Source: Streptomyces sp. H27-C3 (GTDB lineage: Bacteria > Actinomycetota > Actinomycetes > Streptomycetales > Streptomycetaceae). From it: a DNA stretch of 64,000 bases. The notes below the pieces were generated by a model, which was not told where the DNA came from, searched no databases, and saw only the letters and a list, made by a program, of their open reading frames with translations. Position numbers and translations under genes: made by a program. Shown here in pieces: positions 7,901 to 14,836 of this stretch. Position 1 is the first letter of the stretch. Each line of letters begins with the position of its first letter. Location of the stretch: contig NZ_JASITA010000023.1 of NCBI RefSeq assembly GCF_030063415.1, positions 1-64,000 of the forward strand. The letters run 5' to 3'.

Positions 7901-9178
7901 CTACGACGCTTGGCGGGAGATCACCGAGCGGCGGATGCCGTAGGCAGCGGCGCCGGCGGCCAGCACAGCGGCCCCGGAGATCACCGAGGAGACCGGAAGA
8001 GCGAAGGCCAGAACCAGGCACCCGGCCAGCCCGACGACGGGGACGATCCGTACGGGACGGCCCTCTTGCGGTGTGAGCGTCCACGCGGAGGCATTCGCGA
8101 CGGCGTAGTACGCCAGCACGCCGAAGGAGGAGAAGCCGATCGCCCCGCGCACGTCCGTGGTGGCCGCGAGCACCGCCACCACGGCGCCGACCGCGAGTTC
8201 GGCGCGGTGGGGCACCTTGAACTTCGGATGGACGGCTGCCAGGGCGTGCGGCAGGTGCCGGTCGCGGGCCATGGCGAGGGTCGTGCGGGAAATACCGAGG
8301 ATCAGCGCCAGGAGCGAGCCGAGCGCGGCCACGGCGGCACCGACGCGTACGACCGGGGCCAGCCAGTCGACACCCGCGGCGCGCGCGGCGTCCGACAGCG
8401 GCGCGGTCGCACCCGCCAGTTCCTTCGGGCCCAGCACCATCAGGACGGCGACGGCGACGACGGCGTAGACCGCCAGGGTGATGCCGAGCGCGAGGGGGAT
8501 CGCCCGGGGGATGGTGCGGGACGGGTCGCGGACCTCCTCCCCCAGGGTGGCGATGCGCGCGTATCCGGCGAACGCGAAGAACAGCAGCCCCGCCGCCTGG
8601 AGCACGCCACCAAAGGTGGCATCCGAGCCGATGTCCAGCCGGACGGTGTCCGCCTCGCCGGAGGTGAGCACGGCGACGACCACGGCGGCCAGCACCGCCA
8701 GGACGACCGCGACGATCGCACGTGTGAGCCAGGCCGACTTCTGCACCCCGGCGTAGTTCACCGCAGTCAGCGCCACCACCGCCGCGACCGCGACCGCGTG
8801 GGCCTGACCGGGCCACACATATGAGCCGACCGTGAGGGCCATGGCCGCGCAGGACGCGGTCTTGCCGACCACGAAACTCCAGCCGGCGAGGTAACCCCAG
8901 AAGTCGCCCAGCCGCTCACGGCCGTAGACGTAGGTGCCGCCCGAGGCCGGATACCGCGCGGCAAGCCGGGCCGAGGACGTCGCATTGCAGTAAGCGACCA
9001 CCGCCGCGAGGGCCAGGCCGAGCAGCAGCCCGGACCCGGCCGCATCCGCCGCCGGAGCGAGCGCGGCGAAAATGCCCGCGCCGATCATCGCGCCCAGGCC
9101 GATCACCACCGCATCGACCACCCCCAGCCGTCGCCGCAACTCCTGTGGAACCGCTGCGACTGATGGCTGCTTGCTCAT
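7901..9178 (-). CDS. APC-superfamily amino acid/polyamine permease
   Basis: A 425-residue protein with about twelve hydrophobic segments. The APC signature GLGAMIGAGIFAALAPAA is in TM1, a SGGTYVYGRERLG motif before TM3 and the GEEVRDPSRTIPRAI loop after TM6. The family exchanges or imports amino acids or amines with protons; the substrate cannot be assigned. ATG 9176-9178 is chosen because GAGGGAG lies upstream; the frame stays open 35 codons further but crosses the operator. The perfect dyad ATATCG-GCATA-CGATAT (9225-9241) lies 46 bases upstream. It diverges from the recombinase gene. Confidence 0.9.
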   Translation of the reverse strand: MSKQPSVAAVPQELRRRLGVVDAVVIGLGAMIGAGIFAALAPAADAAGSGLLLGLALAAVVAYCNATSSARLAARYPASGGTYVYGRERLGDFWGYLAGWSFVVGKTASCAAMALTVGSYVWPGQAHAVAVAAVVALTAVNYAGVQKSAWLTRAIVAVVLAVLAAVVVAVLTSGEADTVRLDIGSDATFGGVLQAAGLLFFAFAGYARIATLGEEVRDPSRTIPRAIPLALGITLAVYAVVAVAVLMVLGPKELAGATAPLSDAARAAGVDWLAPVVRVGAAVAALGSLLALILGISRTTLAMARDRHLPHALAAVHPKFKVPHRAELAVGAVVAVLAATTDVRGAIGFSSFGVLAYYAVANASAWTLTPQEGRPVRIVPVVGLAGCLVLAFALPVSSVISGAAVLAAGAAAYGIRRSVISRQAS

Positions 9179-9224
9179 GGCCCACTCCCTCGGCGGCAGT
9201 GCCGCACACGTGTAACGAAACCCG

Positions 9225-9241
9225 ATATCGGCATACGATAT
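9225..9241. promoter_or_regulatory. Putative PadR operator D (perfect ATATCG-N5-CGATAT dyad)
   Basis: This is the only perfect copy of the motif and defines it. It lies in the 219-base gap between the permease and the recombinase gene, 46 bases before the permease start. Confidence 0.65.
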
Positions 9242-9347
9242 ATGGGCTGCGACCAACCGGCTCTTGCGGTCCACGCTTCTCACAAACGAGCCTTTCCCGG
9301 AGCAAGATCAAAAAAGGTCCGCGAAAGCGCCCCGGATCGCTGATCCA

Positions 9348-9410
9348 CTGTCACAACTCGTTCTCAGTCAAAAGGGGAACGGAGGCTGTTCTGGGAAATG
9401 TTTGTGACAG
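9348..9410. promoter_or_regulatory. Candidate resolution (res) site
   Basis: CTGTCACAA (9348-9356) and TTGTGACAG (9402-9410) form a perfect 9-bp inverted repeat separated by 45 bases, directly at the recombinase start. Tn3-family resolvases bind paired inverted half-sites next to their own gene and repress themselves there. Assignment rests on symmetry and position only. Confidence 0.45.
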
Positions 9411-10372
9411 CATCTGGCCTTATGACGGACCCTCAGCCGACCTCCGCATCCGATGCCGACGACGTCGAGCGTCATCCCTGCCCCCGTTGCCTGGCCCAGC
9501 CCGGATCCCTGTGCCGCTCGCGCTCCGGCGCGGTCGCCGGCACCTACCACACCGGCCGCTTCACCAAAGTCCCCCGCATCGCGAAACTCCTGCGCGTTCC
9601 GACCCCCGCCGACCGCGGTCCCGGCCAGCCGTGGCGGCCCGGCACCCCGGTCCCGGCGGCGATCCCCTCGGACTCCCCGGTCGCGGACATCCGCATCGGG
9701 TACGCCCGGTGCTCCAGCCTCACCCAGGAACTCCAGTCCCAGCTCGACGCGCTCGCCGAACACGGCATCCCGCGCGACAAGATCTTCGCCGAGAAGATCA
9801 GCACCCGTATCCGCGTCCGCCCGCAGTTCGAAGCCGCACTCACCGCGGCCAGGGAGATCAAGGCCCACGCCCCGCACTGCCGGGTGATCTTCACGGTGAA
9901 CGAGATGAAGAGGCTGGGGCGCGATGCCGCCGAGCTGACCGCACTGGCCGACCACCTCACCGCGCACGGCCTGCTGCTGGAGATGCTCGCCGGACCGCTG
10001 GCCGGGATCTATGACCCCACCGGCCCGGGACGCCTGCTGTTCGGCTTCTTCGCCGCGATGGCCGAGACCGAGCGGGAGAACATCCGCGAGGCGACCCTGG
10101 AAGGGCTGGACGCCGCCGCCCGCAAGGGCAAGCACGGCGGACGGCCCCCGGTCATCACCGACGACATGCTGCACACCGTCCTCCGTCGCCGGGCGAACGG
10201 CGAGACCGTCGAGACGATCCAGCCCGACCTGTTCATCCCCGCAGGCCGCCGCAAAGGTCACAACCCGAGCCTGTCGAGCATCTACCGGGCGCTCGCCGAG
10301 CACGAGAAGACCAAGGCGTACCCCGAGGCGGTCGAACAGGCCCATGCCGACTTCGCCGCCCACACAAGGTGA
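9398..10372 (+). CDS. tnpR: Serine recombinase/resolvase with N-terminal zinc-finger-like region
   Basis: Up to 324 residues; it presumably resolves cointegrates made by TnpA. An N-terminal extension (HPCPRCLAQPGSLCRSR) has a CxxC...C...H pattern as in actinobacterial zinc-finger domains. It is followed at about residue 98 by the resolvase catalytic domain (IRIGYARCSSLTQELQSQLDAL, where the nucleophile is Ser after RC). Then comes EMKRLGRDAAEL, the E-helix AAMAETERENIREATLEG, and a C-terminal HTH (TVETIQ...SLSSIYRAL). ATG 9398 has GGAGG 12 bases upstream; ATG 9422 is the alternative and would place the candidate res site wholly upstream. Confidence 0.9.
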   Translation: MFVTASGLMTDPQPTSASDADDVERHPCPRCLAQPGSLCRSRSGAVAGTYHTGRFTKVPRIAKLLRVPTPADRGPGQPWRPGTPVPAAIPSDSPVADIRIGYARCSSLTQELQSQLDALAEHGIPRDKIFAEKISTRIRVRPQFEAALTAAREIKAHAPHCRVIFTVNEMKRLGRDAAELTALADHLTAHGLLLEMLAGPLAGIYDPTGPGRLLFGFFAAMAETERENIREATLEGLDAAARKGKHGGRPPVITDDMLHTVLRRRANGETVETIQPDLFIPAGRRKGHNPSLSSIYRALAEHEKTKAYPEAVEQAHADFAAHTR

Positions 10373-10455
10373 CCTCAGCTACATCACGACGAGTGGCGTC
10401 AGCTTCACGAGAACGGGGCCTCGACCTGCGGACGGCGGCGCGGCCCCGGACCACG

Positions 10456-10513
10456 GCCTGTCAAAACTTCTGACAGCAACACCGGTTTCCTGGTCCGTTC
10501 CTACTCGGACCCC
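10456..10513 (-). repeat. Right terminal inverted repeat of the transposon
   Basis: It is an exact reverse complement of 2249-2306 over 58 bases, ending GACCCC at 10513. It lies 83 bases past the recombinase stop. The P450 frame resumes at 10514. Confidence 0.93.
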
Positions 10514-10519
10514 GGAACA
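10514..10519. repeat. Target-site duplication, right copy
   Basis: GGAACA follows the right inverted repeat and matches 2243-2248. It encodes Gly-Thr in the P450 frame. Confidence 0.85.
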
Positions 10520-11599
10520 GGGGAAGCCTGGCTGGTGACCAGGTACGACGACGTACGGTTCGTCACCACCGACCGCCGTTTCAGCCGCGCGGCAGGCATC
10601 GGACGAGATCTGCCTCGTATGACACCGACGCCGATCGCCCAGGCAGAGGCGATCAACTTGATGGATCCGCCGGAACACAACAGGCTGCGGAGGCTGGTGG
10701 CCAAGGGCTTCACCAACCGTCAGGTGGAACGTCTTCGCGCCGGCACACAGCGGGTCGTGGACGGAATGCTCGACGAGATGGTCGAGCACGGTGCGCCCGC
10801 CGACCTGGTCCAGCACCTCTCGGCCCGCCTGCCGCTCGCCACCATCTGCGAGCTGCTGGACATCCCGGAGGTGGACCGGCCCCGGCTGCGCGCCTGGGCG
10901 ATGGCGATGATGGCCGTCGGTGTCACCGACCGGGAAGCGGCGGACGAGGCCAAGAGCGAGCTGCGCGCCTACTTCACCGACCTCACGGCCCGGCGCCGGC
11001 GCGATCCGGGCGATGACCTGCTGAGCAGCCTGGCCACGGCGCGGGACGGCGAGGAACTGCTCGACGAGCGAGAACTGGCCGTCCTTGGCCTGGTGCTGCT
11101 CGTCACGGGCCATGACACCACGACATACCAGATCAGCAACATCACATACACGCTGCTGACCCATCCCGAGCAACTGGCGAAACTGCGGACCGAGCCGGAG
11201 ATGCTGCCGCGCGCTCTCGAAGAGCTGCTGCGCTTCATCCCCTTCCGGCAGGGCGTCGGTATCGCGCGGGTGGCCACCGAGGACGTGGCGATCGACGGCG
11301 TGATGGTACGGGCCGGTGAGGCGGTGCATGTGTCGTACCTGGCGGCGAACCGCGACCCCGAGAGGTATGAGCGTCCCGACGAGCTGGACTTGGACCGCGG
11401 CACCCCCCACCACATGGGCTTCGGCTACGGCACGCACCACTGCCTTGGCTCACACCTGGCCCGGATGGAGCTCCAGGTCGCCATCGGCACGCTCCTTGAG
11501 CGCTTCCCGCGGCTGCGGCTGGCCGTGCCCGAGGACGAGATCGACTGGAACACCGGCTCGATCTGGCGCTACCCGCAGACACTGCCCCTCGCGTGGTGA
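10514..11599 (+). pseudogene. cyp158A: Cytochrome P450 (CYP158A-type), C-terminal part cut off by the transposon
   Basis: This is the remaining 361 codons of the split P450. The I-helix has GHDTTT, the K-helix ExxR is EELLRF, and the haem pocket is FGYGTHHCLGSHLA with the axial Cys. GTG 10535 could in principle start a 354-residue product, but it would lack the N-terminal beta sheet and A-helix region (about 47 residues) and no ribosome-binding site is evident. The downstream rppA follows after 52 bases. Transcription of rppA may now depend on a promoter in or near the transposon's right end. Confidence 0.9.
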
Positions 11600-11651
11600 C
11601 AGGCATGGCATTCACACAACTATCCGGCAGAAGCAGCGGAGGCAACCACCG

Positions 11652-12815
11652 GTGACCACACTGTGCCGACCGGCAATCGCGGTCCCCGAACACATCATCA
11701 CTCTTGAGGAAACACTCGATCTCGCGCGCACCTTACACACCGACCATGAGCAACTCGGGCTGGTGCTGCGGCTGATCGAGAACACGGGGGTACGGACGCG
11801 CCACCTCGTCCAGCCGCTGGCCGACACCCTCAAGCACCCGGGATTCGAGCGGCGCAACCTCCTGTACACGGCGGAGGCCAAGGCCCGCGTCCCTGAGGTG
11901 GTAGGCCGGGCCCTGAGCCATGCCGAGGTCGAAGCCGACGACATCGACATGATCATCTACGTCTCGTGCACCGGCTTCATGATGCCGTCCATGACAGCCT
12001 GGATGATCAACAACCTGGGTTTCCGCTCGGACACCCGCCAACTGCCCATCGCCCAGCTCGGCTGCGCCGGCGGCAGCGCCGCGATCAACCGGGCACACGA
12101 CTTCTGCCGCGCCTACCCACAGGCCAACGTGCTGATCGTGGCCTGCGAATTCTGCTCACTGTGCTACCAGCCGATAGACCTGGGCGTGGGCTCACTGCTG
12201 TCCAACGGGCTGTTCGGCGACGCCATCGCCGCCGCCGTCGTACGCGGCGAGGGCGGCCGCGGCGTGCGACTGGAGCGCAACGGCTCCTACCTGGTCCCGG
12301 ACACCGAGGACTGGATCTCCTACAGCGTCCGCGCCACAGGCTTCCACTTCCTGCTGGACAAACGGGTACCCACCACCATGGGCATGCTGGCCCCGGCTCT
12401 GCACACACTCACCGAGCAGCAGCGCTGGAATGTGTCCGAACTGGACTTTTACATCGTGCATGCGGGAGGCCCGCGCATTCTGGACGACCTCTCCAGCATC
12501 CTGCACCTGCCCGCCGAGACCTTCAGATTCAGCAGAGCGACACTCACCGAGCGGGGCAACATCGCCAGCGCGGTCGTCTTCGACGCGCTGGACCGCCTCT
12601 TCGAGGAAGGCAGCACCGCCGCCCTGGGCACCGGGCTCATCGCTGGGTTCGGGCCCGGCATCACCGCGGAGGTCACACTGGGCCGGTGGACGGGGTCGGC
12701 GCCTTACGGCGGTGAGCGGGGCAGAACGGTCCTGCGCCGCGAGTCCCGGACGAAGGCGGACAGTGACCTGGACGGTGGAACGGCGGCTCAGCCGGCTGCC
12801 GCGCCTGCGGGGTGA
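11652..12815 (+). CDS. rppA: Type III polyketide synthase RppA (1,3,6,8-tetrahydroxynaphthalene synthase)
   Basis: A 387-residue chalcone-synthase-fold enzyme. RppA condenses five malonyl-CoA to 1,3,6,8-tetrahydroxynaphthalene, which oxidises to flaviolin. The catalytic triad falls at the canonical positions: Cys138 in AQLGCAGG, His270 in FYIVHAGG and Asn303 in RGNIAS. GTG 11652 is chosen because GCGGAGG lies about nine bases upstream and it gives exactly this numbering. The P450 lies upstream (reverse of the S. coelicolor order) and a 4-base overlap couples it to the next small gene. The P450 is broken, so flaviolin-type pigment without biflaviolin is expected if the gene is transcribed. Confidence 0.95.
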   Translation: MTTLCRPAIAVPEHIITLEETLDLARTLHTDHEQLGLVLRLIENTGVRTRHLVQPLADTLKHPGFERRNLLYTAEAKARVPEVVGRALSHAEVEADDIDMIIYVSCTGFMMPSMTAWMINNLGFRSDTRQLPIAQLGCAGGSAAINRAHDFCRAYPQANVLIVACEFCSLCYQPIDLGVGSLLSNGLFGDAIAAAVVRGEGGRGVRLERNGSYLVPDTEDWISYSVRATGFHFLLDKRVPTTMGMLAPALHTLTEQQRWNVSELDFYIVHAGGPRILDDLSSILHLPAETFRFSRATLTERGNIASAVVFDALDRLFEEGSTAALGTGLIAGFGPGITAEVTLGRWTGSAPYGGERGRTVLRRESRTKADSDLDGGTAAQPAAAPAG

Positions 12816-13015
12816 ACCCGGACGACATCGGACTGCGCATCGAAAAGGGCCACGCCGAGCCCGAAGAACTCGCCGCGATCAAGACACTCATCCTCGCCCG
12901 GCTGCGAAGCCGCGCAGCCTCCTGCGCCGGACACCTCCCCGTCTCAGGGGCCCTGCGCGCCCGGAAGGCGCACCCGAGACAGTCTGTGTGCTGGGCAGGC
13001 TGCTGGGCCTGCTGA
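12812..13015 (+). CDS. Small protein resembling acyl-CoA carboxylase epsilon subunit
   Basis: A 67-residue product. The first 35 residues (IGLRIEKGHAEPEELAAIKT) resemble the epsilon subunits of actinobacterial acetyl/propionyl-CoA carboxylases, which have the RIEKGxAxPEELAAL pattern and stabilise the alpha-beta complex. The usual Trp-containing tail is not visible; instead it ends in a Cys/Trp-rich stretch, so the 3' part may be frameshifted. The GTG overlaps the rppA stop by four bases, implying translational coupling. An epsilon subunit beside RppA makes sense because RppA consumes only malonyl-CoA. The role is inferred. Confidence 0.6.
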   Translation: MNPDDIGLRIEKGHAEPEELAAIKTLILARLRSRAASCAGHLPVSGALRARKAHPRQSVCWAGCWAC

Positions 13016-13217
13016 CGACGACGCAAGGGTGCGGCTTGTCCAAGCCGAAGGCTGCCAATGACGGTGACGAGGCGGCCTCGCGGACACGCCGCGAGGGGAG
13101 CGACGGCAAGTGCGCCGCCCGCGTACACCAGCAGTCCGGGCCCGCACGCTGGTGCCCGTCTCGCTGGTCTTGTACTCGGGACGTTGGATGCATCGGGTAC
13201 CTCGTTCCGTGGGGCAA

Positions 13218-13242
13218 GGGTCAAACATCCTAATTCGGGTAT
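13218..13242 (+). promoter_or_regulatory. Sigma-B/F-like promoter upstream of the SPFH gene
   Basis: GGGT (13218-13221), a 15-base spacer and GGGTAT (13237-13242) fit the Streptomyces stress-sigma consensus GNNT-N14-16-GGGTA(C/T), 40 bases before the start codon. The -10 lies at the centre of an extended inverted repeat, so a regulator could compete with polymerase there. Confidence 0.5.
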
Positions 13243-13260
13243 AACCCATGCGGGATGTTT
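13223..13260. repeat. Extended inverted repeat over the SPFH promoter
   Basis: Outer arms AAACATCC (13223-13230) and GGATGTTT (13253-13260) and inner arms GGGT/ACCC around a central ATA form a nearly symmetric 38-base dyad covering the putative -10. It could be an operator or a hairpin in the leader. Confidence 0.55.
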
Positions 13261-13282
13261 GGCGTCGGCGTAGGGAGCCGTG

Positions 13283-14158
13283 ATGATCGAGGAGCTGCTG
13301 ACAGCCGCAGCCCTGGCTGGCGGCGCCGCTGTGCTGTACGTGGCGTCGGCAGCCCGGGTTATCAAGCAGTATGAGCGAGGGGTGGTCCTGCGTTTTGGCC
13401 GGCTGCGTGGCAATGTTCGGGGCCCCGGGTTTGCCATGGTGATCCCCATTGTTGACCGACTGCACAAGGTCAATATGCAGATCGTGACGATGCCTGTTCC
13501 CGCGCAGGACGGCATCACCCGTGACAACGTCACGGTGCGGGTCGACGCGGTGATCTATTTCAAGGTCGTTGATGCGGCCGAGGCGATGATCCGGGTTGAG
13601 GACTACCGCTTCGCGGTGTCCCAGATGGCGCAGACCTCGCTGCGTTCGATTGTCGGCAAGAGTGACCTTGATGATCTCCTTTCCAACCGGGAGAAGCTCA
13701 ACGAGGGGCTGGAGCTGATGATGGACAGTCCGGCCGTTGAGTGGGGTGTGACCATCGACCGGGTGGAGATCAAGGACGTCTCGCTTCCGGAGACGATGAA
13801 GCGGTCGATGGCCCGGCAGGCCGAGGCTGACCGCGAACGCCGGGCCCGGGTCATCAACGCGGACGCCGAACTGCAGGCTTCCAAGAAGCTCGCGCAGGCG
13901 GCCGAAGTGATGTCCGAACAGCCCGCAGCCCTCCAACTGCGACTGCTGCAGACCGTGGTGGCAGTCGCGGCTGAGAAAAACTCCACCCTCGTCCTGCCCT
14001 TCCCAGTCGAACTGCTGCGGTTCCTGGAAAGGGCCACCCCGCAGCAACCCACCCACCCCGCCGGACCGACACCGGCGGAGCCAGGGCAGGACAAGCCATT
14101 GCTGGAGGAGCACGTCCCCGCGGAGCCCGAGAAGGAGGCTGGCTCAAGTTTCGGGTGA
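13283..14158 (+). CDS. SPFH/Band 7 (slipin/stomatin-type) membrane protein
   Basis: A 291-residue protein. Residues 5-25 are a membrane anchor (LLTAAALAGGAAVLYVAS). Then comes a stomatin-type Band 7 domain with YERGVVLRFGRLRG, GPGFAMVIPIVD, VRVDAVIYFKV and the long charged helix ETMKRSMARQAEADRERRAR. The C-terminal 35 residues are Pro/Glu-rich and probably disordered. Slipins oligomerise at membranes and are often stress-linked. ATG 13283 has GGGAG five bases upstream. There is no NfeD partner next door, so it stands alone behind its own promoter. Confidence 0.9.
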   Translation: MIEELLTAAALAGGAAVLYVASAARVIKQYERGVVLRFGRLRGNVRGPGFAMVIPIVDRLHKVNMQIVTMPVPAQDGITRDNVTVRVDAVIYFKVVDAAEAMIRVEDYRFAVSQMAQTSLRSIVGKSDLDDLLSNREKLNEGLELMMDSPAVEWGVTIDRVEIKDVSLPETMKRSMARQAEADRERRARVINADAELQASKKLAQAAEVMSEQPAALQLRLLQTVVAVAAEKNSTLVLPFPVELLRFLERATPQQPTHPAGPTPAEPGQDKPLLEEHVPAEPEKEAGSSFG

Positions 14159-14836
14159 CCGCATTCATGGCGAGCGGCCGTCCCCATCGTCCGAACCGGG
14201 GGTAGGTTGCCAGCACGGGTGGAGTAAGCCGCATTCGGTCGGGCGCCCGCGCGGAGCGGGAACGCCGACTCGGCGAAGGACGCTGTTCCCTCACGACCGC
14301 CCGCGTATACAGGGTGAAGCTCCGGAGGCCAGGTACTGGTGCGAACCCGTGATGCTGAGGTGAGGGCCCCAATCGTGATACCCACGCACACTCCGGCACC
14401 CCAGACCCACGCTGGAGTGAGACCAGAAGGGTAGACGTCGATGTGTACCGAGCGCGGCTTGAGCAAAGATGCCGTCCGTGATGCGCTCACGAGGCAAGCT
14501 CACCACCTCGAAGTCCTTGCAAGCGAGGCAACGAGCGTAGGGCAGTCCAAGAAGGCGGCCAGGCTGAAAACCAAAGCTGACCGTTGCCACGCCTCCGCCC
14601 GTACTTGAGTGCGCCGATCTCCACCTCGCCCGCGGCCTCCCGGCGCGCAAGGCGATGCAGTGTCTCCCGGAAGGGCTGATTCCGTGTCAACGACAGATGG
14701 CGCCGGAGATGGGCTGGAAAGGCCCGTGCGGCTTCCTCGCAGGTGAGGTCCCTGGCGGGCGACTTCAGGAGGGCGTAGGGCCCGGAGAGAATACCGGTGT
14801 GGCTGCCTCTCGCCACGTGCGTGAGCAGGTGCCCGG
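14159..14836. other. Gene-poor stretch
   Basis: About 680 bases lie between the SPFH and GH15 stops. Short minus-strand frames exist; one of about 109 codons (14487-14816) includes a plausible helical segment (DLTCEEAARAFPAHLRRHLS) but no recognisable domain or ribosome-binding site. It could be a decayed gene. No clear terminator hairpin was found. Confidence 0.35.

Larger units (their letters stand above)
2249..10513. mobile_element. Tn3-family transposon with PadR/PAP2/DoxX/permease cargo
   Basis: The element is 8,265 bp, bounded by perfect 58-bp inverted repeats and a GGAACA target duplication, and it interrupts a P450 gene. The transposition module is split to the two ends: tnpA (2606-5620, minus) at the left and a serine recombinase (9398-10372, plus) at the right. 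The interior carries a small HTH protein, a three-helix protein, a PAP2 phosphatase, a PadR regulator, a DoxX protein and an APC permease. The perfect ends and target duplication suggest a recent insertion. Every gene inside appears intact. Confidence 0.93.

Noticed and set aside
12812..13233. Longer alternative frame extending the rppA 3' region
   Set aside because: Arg/Pro-rich shadow; the small epsilon-like frame has the better start and similarity.
14340..14490. Possible group II intron start (GTGCG-like sequence at about 14340)
   Set aside because: No reverse transcriptase, no domain V and no matching 3' end were found.
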